From the NCBI GenBank assembly GCA_944990035.1, contig CALYLX010000159.1, positions 62,001 through 126,000 of the forward strand: 64,000 nt of DNA, in the 5' to 3' direction. This document shows, one piece after another, positions 1-11,249 of this stretch (position 1 is the stretch's first letter; each line of letters begins with the position of its first letter). Position numbers and translations under genes: made by a program. Under the pieces are notes generated by a model. That model did not search any database and had not been told where the DNA came from. It saw only the letters and a program-made list of their open reading frames with translations. This DNA is from Clitopilus passeckerianus (Eukaryota; Basidiomycota; Agaricomycetes; Agaricales; Entolomataceae).

Positions 1-2690
1 AACGGTCTCTCAGCCCTCTACCCAGGAAATACAGGCGTTTACGCGTTGCCCGTTATATACCCTAGGCGCATCATATCTTCACGTATCTCGCCCTCATGAA
101 GACGCGTCCATTCACCTCCACCTTCCCATCCTACACATTCGACATCCAACCACAACGTGCTTTAGCTGGACGTACGGGAGGGACTCCCTATGGAAGGAGG
201 CTAGCTTTGGAGACACTGCCCACGTTCAACTACGCCGATGACCTCTCAAGCTGAGGCGACGTTGCGCTCTGAATCTTCCCATCCGGCCTAGGTTACTCCT
301 CCATCAACGTCAGAACCCCTTCCACATCCAGCCCAGTTGGCGCAGCTATTGTTCTTCAAGACGATCACTGCTTCTCCCCCGACATTCTATTCAAACCTAC
401 TTTTTTCTTCGAACTTCCCGTCTGCACTCCCTCCCAACAACAAGCGACTTCGAAAGCGGATACCATCACTACACCATCAAGACCGTATCGTTGAGGACAA
501 TGACGCAGGAAGGAAGTTCAAGAAGGACATGAAGTACAGCCACTCAACAAATCGTTTTCCCAGGGCAGGGAATAAGCGTGAGGACAGCGAGGTCGTGCGT
601 CGTTATTTTTCTTTATTAGTTGTACAATGTAATAGATACTTTAGATTATAACTTTCTTTGAATCGTGATGTATACGGCGACCCAACGACGAGATAAGTCT
701 ACTATTCTTCAAGAGTCCAAATTCGGGGAGATACAATGGACCTCGTCGCCCGATGCCAAAGCGAATCTCCTCTATAATCTTCTCGATAGTCGAATAGGAT
801 CGTAGATACTTCAGGCTGCAGAGAAGTCACTTGATTCAGTCTTGCCGCTCCTCGGACATGAAGCATAATTCGACAAGAGAGGATCGAATGGATGAAGACT
901 TGAAACCTGTAACCGCAATTGTCAACTTTAATCGGGTAACCTAAGGCAGGTCGAAACCTCACGCCACGAGTGTACCACTAAGTTCAGGCTATAGCTGATC
1001 AGCAACGGTATAAAAAGCTTGTGTGTGTCAAACCAATTAACTCACCGGCCCGAGGAATAAAAGCAAGATGTTTGCAAGAGAAAAGACTTGTATACATGGG
1101 CGAGCATCAGTTTGGGTCGGTTGACCGTAGAGTTCAACACCCTTACAAAGGATATACAGGAAATATAAAGCGCCATCCCTGTACAGAACCGTCACCAGAT
1201 GGTTCTTTGAACACCCGAATCTGGATACCCCAAACCAGAGGGTGAGCAGCATGATAACTGCGGTCGTTTTAGTTTATGCCATGTATTCTGAACATCGCCG
1301 AATAGAACTCACTCAGCTCTTCCGTGGGTACCCAAAGAAATCCATAGCGTGCAATAGAACCAATGGCGGTGACGAAGCACCCTGTCATCACGGGAAACGG
1401 AGGGTTTCCGTCTATCAACACTCGTCAGTCACCTCAGAAATATATAGACCAGCCGGGTACCAACAGTGAATAGAGCTGAATTGTCTGGCAAGGATCCATA
1501 TCCAAGGGCATAGTGCACCCTGAGAGAATGTCAAGGACTAAAATCTATCAAGGAAGCTGATGACTTACAAGATGTATGGCAGACAGAAGGAATAGAAGGC
1601 GGCGATTATTCCCAGACAGAGCATACGTCCTCATAATGAGAATCACTTTATACATTCAAATGGGTATTAGCTTCGTATACAACTAAGGGCATACCTTCTG
1701 CCCACACGATGGTCGTAGTGAACAGCCCTATAGTGGCATATCAATTACAGTTATCAGCGACGCAAGAACGGACTCACACGAGGTGGCAGAATACAGACTA
1801 TGACAAGCCTGTAAAAACAATAAGGCTATGTTCCAACCGCGAATGGTAAAATGATACCCTGGGCGAAAGGTTGGTAGAAAAAAGTACTGCCACCAATGTC
1901 ATTACCCCAGACGTGGGACGTATGAATCAACCACTCACAATATAGATTCATTGGCTCCCCGATGATCGTAGAATATCGAGCCAATAGAAATATAGTCTTG
2001 CCGATGCCCCATTTTGACTTCCAGATTAACGTCACCTACAGGTAGTGAGAACACCGCCTAAGGAATAAGATGTGCTATTTTACCTCAGCTTCAAGAGTGA
2101 GAAGGTAGTCATAAACCTGGAGGGTGAGCTGTAAGTGAGCACAATGCCACGAACAAGAAAGTTGTATCATTACCAGCACTGCGACGCCTGCGACTGCATT
2201 CATATAGATAAGGTTAGCGGAAAGTTGATACAAGTTAATATGAATACAAGTGCGCTACCTGTACAATACTGAACGGCGTCAGCCGAAAGAATACACTCTC
2301 AAAGTTGGATCAAGCAACCTTGGCAAGATTAGGGAAGGTCACCAAGCGCTCCAGGTCGAGGGTTGGTGGTGCCTCCATAATAAGTGCGATGAATTGAGGC
2401 TAAAGGAGGACAAAGCAGCCTTGGGGAGCTTGGGCGCTGGCTGATGCTTGAGATTGCTTGCGTCGAGCAATGTTGATCGATAGGTTCCGTGGTCAAAGGT
2501 CCAAAGGCGTGGCGCTCGGGGTTGATATAAAGGATTCGTTTCATTTTTGATTACTACCCTTCGATTACGCGCATGATTTCCTATTTTGATTACTTGGGAC
2601 GCACGTCAAGATTTCGGTACCTCCTGGTGCCATTATTATCCATTTCATGACTCGAATATATACAATTAGTATATAAAGGGGCTACGTCGT
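1..2690. other. Region with no supported gene
   Basis: Only short open frames occur here, the longest being 104 codons at 337-651 on the plus strand. None has recognisable motifs, a plausible splice pattern or a paralogue elsewhere in the window. Composition and stop density look like non-coding or heavily decayed DNA. A TATA-like stretch at about 2672-2680 lies just upstream of the retrotransposon remnant and might be a leftover LTR promoter, but no LTR pair is visible. Confidence 0.5.
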
Positions 2691-2707
2691 ACTCGTACGA
2701 ACGGCTC

Positions 2708-3720
2708 TTGAATATAGTGGTTTTATCCATGTCATATTCGAAATTCGATATTTTTGACAGAACCAATCCACTAAAGCTAACCTCTCGACCCTACTCTCTC
2801 AAACTTTCTTCTCTCTCCGTCGACCCGCTTCAGGGCGGTTTATCGAGGTCTAGCCCAACCCCGATTATCCCCCTAATGAGTCACCATCTTATATTAACTA
2901 CTGACGACATGTCATCATCTTGGTATTGATTCTGGAATGTGGAGTCCCGTCGAGCAAGGAACACGCACTCGAATGGGGCTGTCACTGATATCGAAGAAGC
3001 AAACGAAGCTGCTAACCGAAATGTGGCTCGTGTTCTCTCAAAGAAGGATGACAAGAAGGACAGTTCTATTGAACCGGTTTGTACAGAAGTACAAGAAATA
3101 GCTTCAGGAAGAGTTGTCGCTTGTTCAGAAAGAAGAACAGCATGAGGAAAGAAAGCGGCAGGAACGCTTCCTTATCCCCAAAGAAGTCGGAGATCTGGTT
3201 AGCAAAGACGAAGAAGGCGAAGAAAGGAAACCCTAGCATTGATCCCAGTAAGGAGACCGGACATATGGCTAGGAATTGTCCAAAGGCCAACACAACTCCG
3301 ACGAGCAATGGTAGAATCCCCTGGAGTGAGTAACTTCAGCGTGGGGGTGAAATTTGCGAAAACTGAACAGTTGAAGGAAAGTGAAGCCTTTGACTCGTTT
3401 CAGACGATCCATCTTGAGATGGTACTTGTTGAGGAAATAAAGGGTACACCTAAAACCAAGGCAGCGATTCCTGAGTCACCAAAACTCGAGGAAATGGTAT
3501 GTCAACTCACCCTTGAAACGGATGAAATTCATCCCCCAAATATCTCATCGAATCCTATCTTGTTGGGATCGTCAAAGAGCGAGCCTTGAACGTTCTGAAC
3601 TCTCGCTCGACTCTTGTCACTACAACGTCTGGATCGAATGTGAAGGTTGTGGGAAATAGACTTTTTTTACCATGCCGCTCGAGGAAGAAGAGCTATTCTC
3701 AATACGTTCTCATTTTTTCA
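2708..3720 (+). pseudogene. Decayed LTR-retrotransposon gag fragment
   Basis: Coding character is spread over several plus-strand frames (about 2708-3145, 3079-3333 and 3239-3720), so the region carries several frameshifts and stops. The diagnostic piece is G-H-M-A-R-N-C-P-K at about 3259-3288, the second half of a retroviral-type CCHC zinc knuckle (C-x2-C-x4-H-x4-C). The two leading cysteines are no longer in place. Upstream lies a charged, lysine/glutamate-rich stretch as in gag proteins, and downstream an acidic linker like that between gag and protease in fungal Ty3/Gypsy elements. No protease, reverse transcriptase or integrase follows, so this is an isolated fragment. Confidence 0.55.
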
Positions 3721-3807
3721 TTGCCTCGGTTAGAATAAATATATAACAATGTCCGATGGAAGAATCAGATTAGAAAAAAACTGACGCCTACTTACAATAC
3801 TCCAACC

Positions 3808-4348
3808 CTACGAATGATGAACCATATTAAACGTATTAAGCAACGCATCCACCAAATCCGCCAACCTATCCAACTCATGCAAAATACTCTGAAACGCATC
3901 CGGCAAATTAACCGGCCAAATTCCCAACCTATAACCCGCCAACGCATCCCTCAGGGCCCCCAGATCCAAATGCATCTCCCTCCCCGCCACAACCACCATC
4001 TCCCCATTATGCACCAAAAAATCATATATCGCCCGTATATGACCCAACATCTCATTCCTCGTCCCCAGCGGAAGCCCCGGGGAGGTTGTTCAGGTCCTGG
4101 ATGAATGTCTGGAGGATCACAGCCTGCAAAACGGCCGAGCTGGCGGCTTGTTGTTGTTCGGCGGTGTAGAGACGCGTAGGCTCTACTGGTGGGGAGACGA
4201 TTTCGGGGCCGGGACCTTGGTGTTGAAAGGGGTCGTCATCGTCGTTGTGGTGTTGGTTGGCTAGGAAGGGGAGGAGGCCGATTGGGATTGGGATTCGTTT
4301 GGGGCCGTGCCAGCCAAATCCGGCGACTTGGACTTCGATGGCGGACAT
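3808..4348 (-). pseudogene. Small hypothetical protein gene with one frameshift
   Basis: Two minus-strand frames abut without a gap: 4348-4052 (98 codons, starting MSAIEVQVAGFGWHG) and the frame covering about 4080-3808 (contains MLGHIRAIYDFLVHNGEM, ends FNMVHHS). Both halves read as ordinary soluble protein: the first ends in a glutamine/alanine-rich helix, the second is helical and leucine-rich. They join if one base is lost in the C4G4 run at 4075-4082, where the reading changes. I infer one protein of about 185 residues broken by a 1-nt indel, either a genuine mutation or an assembly error in a homopolymer. I do not recognise the family. An undetected intron is the alternative, but no good splice pair is visible. 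Confidence 0.5.
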
Positions 4349-7334
4349 TTATCTGGGATCTGGGTTAACAGGGTGGAGAGGGAGGGATGGGTTACGACTC
4401 ACGAGTATGTGTGTAGTTGAGGTTGGAGCGAGGTAGGTTCGACGGGATGACGAATCCATCTTTCGATTGCAAAGGCTCTTTATATGAAGAAAAGGCCCTG
4501 TCCAATGGTGCCTGGTCATAGTCGGTCTATACCAATGCCCGTGCGGCTTTAGGGCCTGAAGAAGTAACAGAAGAGTAGTTATCATGCTGCATCCCAGGGC
4601 GTTTCAGGGGACCTGACATGGAAAATGCTTCCAAGTCCCGGCAAGGGAGATTGAGCGCCTCGGCCAGGAGACAGCAAGAATGGGATGGTTTGGGAGGCCA
4701 GTTTTGAAGGAACAGGGGTTCCATCAGGTGTAGGCACCGATGCCAGCATGAACGTAGCGAGGAGATATAAGGCCGTTGGTCGGACTGCGAGGGACAGATG
4801 TTGACACCTTTCCAATGAAGGGCTCCTTGGATCGTTCATTGGATGGTAATCCTTCAAGCATCACCACTCAGAGGTGTTCGGCTTTCGCAGCGGATGTGCG
4901 CTGTGATGAGGAGCACTCCCAACATGCTTGGTACAGCGAACGGGAGGGCGGTGAGAGCTGAGCATCCGGCATCCGGCTGTTATACGTGACACGTTCATCG
5001 GCTGGTAATCTTTCAAGCACCACCACCCAGAGGTGCTCGGGTACAAAGTCGCAGCAGCTGTTCGTCGTGGCGGGCGAGCGAGTGCTGGTGCCAATACGGT
5101 TACGACCGCATCGCGTCGTTGAGGATTCGGCACGCCGCGGGCAGGATCTCGAAGAACTCGTATTTCAGCCTTGAGAACAAGATCGTATGGGTGTTGTTGG
5201 ATATTGGGAGAAAGGATGGGGCGGGTATGCACGCATCTGTCGCTTGTACAACACTAGGAGTGTTTTTCTCCCCGTCGCGGAGATGCGCAACAGAGAGGAG
5301 GTACTCCACCTCTGGGAAGGTGTGTCCAGGTGGAGTTGGACCAGTCTTTCGTTTTCTTCGTGAGTGGTACGGGCGAAGGGAAGTCGGGGTATGGCCAGGC
5401 GTTCTGTATATCTTGCCGTCGCCTACGTTCTTGCCAGCTTCGCGACAGGGACAACGCCACCTTCAGGGGGTAGTGCTTGGTCCAGCGAAGGAGAAGGTAG
5501 TAATGACCCCGTGGTTATATGTGACGTCTTCATCGGCTTGTAATTCTTCGACATCCCCATTCACGACCTCCTGATTGACCATTCCCATACCCCCCAATGC
5601 GTACGGCAGCATGCATGTAGCCCTCCGAAGACGGCCGGGTCACCGAGAGACGTAGCCAACATGAATATATGCGCACATTTGGGCCATGTTGAGCACGAGC
5701 AGGTGCGAGGCCAACGACGAGACGGATGCTCGCAAATACCCCGTCCTCGAAAGAAGGATGGATCCTGTTTGTCCTTAGAGTGAGCTAGAACGCCGGTGAG
5801 CTGAACGACCATAGCTTGAGTAGTTGGCTTGGTTGGTGGATGTCCCGAGGTGCGAATTACGATGGGCTGAGAGCGGAAGTGAGGATACATGATGGTGTGA
5901 GAGGCTGCTGCTGACACGAGAAGCCGCTAGTTCGCTGCTAAACGAGGGTGGTGGTGGTGGGATTGGGTATCTCAGATGTATCTGAAGACGAAAAGAACTC
6001 CAACGGAGGGTGCAGGCGAGCCGGAACTGCTGCAATCCATAATCAACCAATAATTCCGACTCGTGGCCTGACATCATAGTTGTGCTATGTCTCCTGAAGC
6101 TTGAAGGCCCGATGAGAAGAGAGGAAGCTCGGGGAGGGTACGAGGATCCTCGTGTTATGGCATTTGCACTTGAGCTTGATATATGACTCTTTTGTTCGAT
6201 AAAGATAGACGTTCCTACATCCAAGTGTCAGAGATACGAGCACAAAGCCAGAGAATATCAGACACATACCAGTGTTGCGCCAAAAATTAGCCAGATTGCG
6301 TTGAGGCCACAGGAAGCAGGAGCGGGCGAAAAAGCAATTTGCAAGTCATTTGAACTTGCATGTTCTACAACAAAATAGCTGAAAACGGACTTTAGTTATC
6401 GCTTCACATGTGATATCAAGTCCAGTACAATATCTCGAACTCGAAGGTCGCCAGTACAATCTTGCAAGCACCACAATGTTGTCGAATGGAAACGCAGAAG
6501 TGTGAATAGATTTCCGCATGTGTTGCTGCTCATGCTTACTATTGATGGCCCTGAAGTTGGCCACCTTTAGAGTATTTCTCGTCCTGCAGTTGAAAGAAGT
6601 TATCTGGATAATATTATGGGGTGCTTTTCTAAGATTTCGTGTGCTCTGAACACGATAGTGGTATCAGTTTGTTTAAATATGTACTCATTCAAATTCTATG
6701 GATAAATTGAGCGCCGCGGCCAATTTGATGGCCAGACTGGGAAGCTGGCCACCAGACATATAGTGCAAACCTGCGTGCAGCCAATCTCTCCGGATAAGCT
6801 GGAATCGCAAGTGGACTTATATACAGCTATGAATATATTTCTACTAAACGAAGAGATGAAGAATTGACTTTGGCATGAGCGTACCGAGTTTTGATGGGCG
6901 GGAAATAGTGATTTTCGGACATTCTCGAGCACCTCATGTCATACACCACAGCTTATTTGGTTTAAGACCTCGTTGTGGCCACCATAACATAGTTTTATAC
7001 GTATATTCAGTCTATAATACTCAAAAATCCTCTGGAATTCGCGGTGTGGTGAGAGACATGCAAGTGGCCAGTTTCCCAGTCCGGCCAACTTCCGGGTCGG
7101 AGATAGTAGTCATCACCGGGCCGAGTCCGAGCCGAACTTGAAAAGCTTGAACTTCAAATTTCTTCCAATCCAACGCTGGATTCTTTTATAACGCATTTTC
7201 TCTAATATGCTTACGCCGGCTGCATGCATACGTAGCGCAAGTATACGACCTGTAAGTAACGCTTGCGATTGTCAATGGTGCCTACGCCAAAAATCACAAA
7301 TAATAATGATTTCCGAACGTTCCGTATGTCAGAA
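4349..7334. other. Gene-poor stretch with short diverged repeats
   Basis: Several frames of 60-150 codons exist on both strands but overlap each other and show no conserved motifs. The only structure I can support is a set of short related segments at 4832-4880, 4990-5040 and 5513-5550, described separately. Confidence 0.45.
4832..5550 (+). repeat. Three diverged copies of a short repeat
   Basis: About 49 bases at 4832-4880 recur at 4992-5040 with roughly six changes. Both copies read CGTTCAT..G..TGGTAAT followed by CTTTCAAGCA-like and CACCAC.CAGAGGTG sequence. The bases before the second copy (TTATACGTGACACGTTCATCGG) recur in altered form at about 5516-5540, giving a third partial copy. Spacing is uneven (about 160 and 520 bp), so these are dispersed rather than tandem units, perhaps pieces of a decayed element. 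Confidence 0.5.
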
Positions 7335-7459
7335 CCGTCGTTATGATTCACATCTGCAGAAGCAGAGCGAAAGCGCACAGAACCGTGAGGAGGATTCTAC
7401 TACTGCTATAAAATACCCCCGTCATTTTGCTGTAGGCGCCATATTTGATGAGTTGCAGA

Positions 7460-8287
7460 TCATCTGGAGGGACCGTGCACGCACCTTGAAGACGCTCCAC
7501 TGCTAGGAAGAGGAGAAGGAGTAGGAGGAGGGGAAGGAGTGAGAGGTGGAGGAGAATCCGGGCCATTGACCACCGCGTAATCAAACCACATCTCTCCGAG
7601 AGTATATAGCGGGCTGTCATTTGTCACATCAATAGTATGATTTGCAGTTGGTAGCCCTTGGACATCAAAGAGCGTATAGTTATACGTGATTTTTCGGATT
7701 GAATCCCTGGCATCAAATTTTTTGATGACCGCGTCTTGCCAGTTCGAATCGAGTATGCAGCGTATATTGTGCAGCCCCCTCCGGAGACCATAGAGGGTGA
7801 TGCCAGAGCCTTGGTCAATCAGAGCGTGAACTGGGGCTAAGTCATGATAATCAGGGAGATGTACCATAAAATCGGATCTTAAACCCTGAGGCCCCACCAA
7901 TCCAGCCTGAGTCGGAGACTACAAAGGGGCCCATGTCAATGAATGGCACATCTATGTTGCAAGGAAGAAGTACAGCTTCTAGAAGTGTTTTTTGCTTGAA
8001 TGTGAGTGCTTCCCTGGCAAAGTGTTGGTCGGAGCTCACATTGTCTGATTATAAAGCTTCGTCGAATCCCAATCCCTGCTCGAATGTGAGTGCTTCGTTG
8101 GTAAAGTGCTGGCTAGAACGCACGTTGTCCGATTATAAAGCTTCGTCGAATTGAAATTGCTATGGGGACCATAGTGATCGGTGAGATAGTAGGTAATAGC
8201 AGTTGTATTACTATCGTCGATAATATACACTGCATGCACCAACGAAGCGCATAAGAGCCAGAGAACCGAGAGTAACTTGGCCTGCAT
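7460..8287 (-). CDS. Secreted N-glycosylated surface protein, paralogue A (possibly decayed)
   Basis: Exon 1 starts at 8287 with MQAKLLSVLWLLCASLVHA, a clear signal peptide, followed by I-I-D-D-S-N-T and N-S-T/N-R-T glycosylation sites. Downstream (7900-7460) comes GSGITLYGL, Y-N-Y-T-L-F-D-V-Q-G-L-P, GEMWFDYAVVNG and a proline-rich stalk (PPPLTPSPPPTPSPLP). This architecture (signal peptide, beta-rich Asn-glycosylated domain, P/S/T stalk) matches a large family of agaricomycete surface proteins that usually end in a transmembrane helix. A GTGCGT donor follows the stalk but no membrane exon is obvious. The exon 1/intron 1 junction carries an 84-bp tandem duplication. Boundaries around 7870-7930 are unresolved. 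Close paralogue of the gene at 12051. Confidence 0.55.
7986..8152 (-). repeat. 84-bp tandem duplication across an exon/intron junction
   Basis: Two adjacent units (about 7986-8067 and 8068-8151) share the pattern, read on the minus strand, TTCGACGAAGCTTTATAAT, then a donor-like GTG(C/A)G, then a stretch ending ACTCACATTC. Paralogue B at 12190-12300 has only one unit. The duplicated length is a multiple of three and copies the 5' splice site of intron 1, giving the transcript two competing donors. Confidence 0.7.
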
Positions 8288-9328
8288 CAGAAGGGTAGTT
8301 TAAGAGCGACCTGAGTGGGGGCTTCGCGCAGTTAATGATGATACCCAGACTTATAACCAGCTTCTATCAATCCCGTCGCCGATTCCGATGACTGACACTC
8401 GGTATAAATCTTACATCAAGGGATTTCTTCGAGTTCGCACCATCATTATGCCGGAAATCGCCTCACCTATGCCGGGAGTTCTGAAAGGCCCGCCCTCAAA
8501 CCACCCGTAAAACGACGAAGGCATGTGCGATGGCTCGGAGGATGGTTTCAACGTTTTGTGAGAAGTGCCACATATTGTGAGAGTCCATCTGTTCATCGCA
8601 CTCTTCACACGAAGGCGTCTTCTCAATGATCATGGGTGTAGATCATTATCAGGTTACGTTGCAGATCCTGCATCGTCGACGAAGGGGGGAATTGGAGCAG
8701 AACTTCTGCGATGCTGTGACGAATGCTGAATTTGGACATCTTACTGATGGAAGAAAAATGTTGAAATCTCTTCATGGACGCTCATGAACGTCCCCCCAAC
8801 GAGTAAATATTCAGCCGACGTAATCAGAAAGTGATAGTGAAGATGTGGGGTTTTAGTAAATTCTAGGCAAGCCGCTGGCGCAGCCCTTCGGATGCCGGAC
8901 ATTACGATCAGCCACTATGGTAATCAGGGGCGACAGATTCTCTCGGAGAAACTTGGATGGCGAACAAAGAGTCAGGTTCGTGAAGAGGAAAGCTGAGGAA
9001 AGGCGTTCTGTGGATTGAAGCTGAAACGCTGAAGCGCATCAGCCTCAAGCAATCGTGGGATCATCGGATTTCGGTTGAAATGCCCGCTGTATCACCTCGT
9101 TGTCCGACGAACCAGGATCTCCTGGATTTCTGTTCCAGATTCTAACCAGGTTCTAGCTTGTTACCAGACTTCCCTTCAGACTGTGGCCAACAAGGCCCCC
9201 GCTGAGGATCCGCCTATATCGGTTTGGCAGCTTCATCTCCGTCTTCAACGATTTTGAATGCGTCGTTAAGTTCATCCAATCTAGCCAGCACAATTACATA
9301 TACTTCTCCCTCTACTGGCACATGCGAC

Positions 9329-9418
9329 GTCAGTGGAGGACCTGTAAAGTAACCTGGTAGTGCCCCGAGCTGGAATGCTTGGGTTTGTTGGGCTCTGGGT
9401 TCGAATCCCACCACTGAC
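9329..9418 (+). ncRNA. tRNA-like sequence (tRNA pseudogene or SINE head)
   Basis: The ends GTCAGTGG (9329-9336) and CCACTGAC (9411-9418) are perfectly complementary, like an acceptor stem. A T-arm TGGG-TTCGAAT-CCCA is present and includes a perfect internal-promoter B box, GGTTCGAATCC. A box-A-like stretch lies at about 9347-9362, and CCGAG/CTTGG can form an anticodon-like stem around CTGGAATG. A thymine run follows directly (9419-9423), as at a Pol III terminator. The D-stem pairs poorly and the total length (90) would need a long variable arm as in serine or leucine tRNAs, so a degenerate tRNA or tRNA-derived SINE fits better than a functional tRNA. Confidence 0.5.
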
Positions 9419-9659
9419 TTTTTCCTAAGGTGTATTCGGAAGCTATTTTTCCCTTCTTTGAGTTTAGATACTGTACTAGCAGGAGAGGAGTAGCAACATC
9501 AAATTCTAGAGCCGTATAATATAACATCACAAAACTCCGAATGTACAGTACTGAGTAACGAAGAAGAGGCGTATAAAATCGTTCAATCGTAAAGGTGATC
9601 GAGTCGTAAAAGATAATCTCTACGTTGGAGAGTCCCATTTTCAAGCCAACAAGACGGAA

Positions 9660-10513
9660 TTAGGCCCATGAGAAGAGAACGCCCATCACCACACTCAACG
9701 ACAGCATACCCATCCCACCCATCCCAGAGTTGCTCGTCGCAGCGTTCGTCGGTGAAGGGGCGTTAGCTCCTCCAAATGTGAAGCCAGACCCAGTAGTCGT
9801 AGGCCCCGCCGTCACCGTCACCACAGTCGGAATCACTGGCGTCGAAGTCACAGACGGGATATCGAACGAGAATGAATCCGTAGTCGAAGTAGTGAACACG
9901 ACCGAGGTTGTCTTTCTGGTGGTGGTGGTGATGGTGTTTCCGCCGCCTGTGGATCCGCCTCTGCATTTGATGTCGCCGAAGTCGTCTTCGTAGCAGGTTG
10001 CGCCGACCGCTGTGATATGGCATCGTCAGTGAATGTTCGTTGGGGCCAGGAAAGGAGGGAGAAGGGTACTCACGACAACATACGGACTCTGATCCTGAGC
10101 ATGGGCTGTATCCAGGATCGACGCAAGAGTCACTTCCGCCTGGAGTACATGTCTTTCCGTTCGGGCAGCACCCGTGAACACCAGCTACATATGCGCAGTA
10201 TTCCCCGATTACGCAACATCCATCAACTGGAGAGATTAAACGTTAGGCCTTTGGGAGTTGTTTGGTATGTCAATGCGAGGTCAGACTTACCATCGTCACA
10301 CTCATGGTATCCAATAGGGCAGGTAGCACGAGCCGCAATACGTTTCACCTTGTCAGTTTTGCCGACAGGGAGGTGAAGCAGAGGTGCAATCACCCCCGAC
10401 GCAGGAGTGCGTCGCAGAGGTGTGAGAGCCGCTCGTGCCAATTCATCAGCTGAGGCAAGGAGGGAGACGGAAGGGAGAAGGAGGATGGTAACTGGGTACA
10501 GGAACGACAACAT
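9660..10513 (-). CDS. Cysteine-rich GPI-anchor-type surface protein
   Basis: Three exons: 10513-10291, 10226-10074 and 10009-9660, with two 64-bp introns and consistent phases (1 and 1), giving 241 residues. The N-terminus MLSFLYPVTILLLPSVSLLA is a signal peptide. Residues of about 60-135 hold a compact cysteine module (C..G-Y-H-E-C-D-D, G-C-C, G-E-Y-C, H-G-C-C, T-C-T, S-C, P-C, V-C-C, T-C-Y, K-C), reminiscent of granulin-like or chitin-binding knottins. Then come a Thr/Ser/Val-rich linker and a C-terminal hydrophobic tail (GMLSLSVVMGVLFSWA), the usual pattern for a GPI-anchor signal. Probably displayed on the cell wall; ligand unknown. The plus-strand paralogue is at 13820-14683. It sits in the spacer between the inverted arms. 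Confidence 0.85.
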
Positions 10514-11249
10514 GTTGCTCGAAGTTGAGTGGGAAGTCTACGACTCTGGAGGGAATGTCCTGACTCAACGAGAGTTCAGATCGCCGCATTTTATACGCAC
10601 CCAATACGCGACTGCATCTTTCATGAAAACACAGCCCGAGGGGGTGAAATATGTCCAAACTCGTCCCTCATTGACACCTACACATGCGTCCACGGACCTT
10701 ATTCCTCCTTATTCTGACCTGATTTACCCCATCTAGCGAGCGAACCCTGAGAGGCTATGAAGATTGGCGCCCATATACAGCCGTTATCGTCCCGGAGAAG
10801 TGCGCATGGGCCTGGAATTGGGGTGTCATATCAGCAGGTATCAGCTCATGGAGAACACGAGTTCATGGATTGAAAGGACTGGACAGAGCGCCACCCTGAC
10901 GGATGGAGAGGAACAAACGTCAAACGAAGGCCGTGCTGTCCGGTGCCGACGCTTGTCAATTATTGATTTTGCCAAGAGATATCAGCTGAGTCGCGAAGGG
11001 CCTCAAGAAGTTTAGTGAGCTGTCCGCAAGGAAAACGTTGGCAGAGGTTGGTCCCGTATTTTTGCCACAGAAGTCGAGATGTTTCCAGGTGTGTGATGGC
11101 AAGGACGTATAGTCCTCAGCTGTTGGTCACAGTCCATAGGGAAACTTGGCACGCCGGTGGGACCTGGTTAAAATCAGGTACTGAAATTCAGGATTCATCA
11201 ATGCGAGAGAAGAGATCCTGGTTTGTCGGAGGTTGAGGCGATGCGGTCG
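10514..11249. other. Intergenic spacer, nothing recognised
   Basis: This is the upstream side of the minus-strand cysteine-rich gene. Overlapping short frames occur on both strands without motifs. It presumably holds that gene's promoter, but no core element stands out. Confidence 0.4.

Larger units (their letters stand above)
7335..9085 (-). repeat. Arm A of an inverted segmental duplication
   Basis: This segment, read on the minus strand, aligns over about 1.7 kb with plus-strand 11250-12862. Matching landmarks include the signal-peptide exon, the GSGITLYGL-containing exon and the distal flank. The bases at 9080-9000, reversed, match 11255-11345, including the GGTATTTCAACCGAAATCCGATG-like stretch in shortened form. 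Divergence is moderate with several indels, so the duplication is not recent. The two arms flank about 2.2 kb containing the cysteine-rich gene at 9660-10513. Confidence 0.75.

Noticed and set aside
5119..5574. 151-codon plus-strand frame
   Set aside because: Overlaps several antisense frames, no motifs or splice context, and spans the dispersed short repeats; likely fortuitous.
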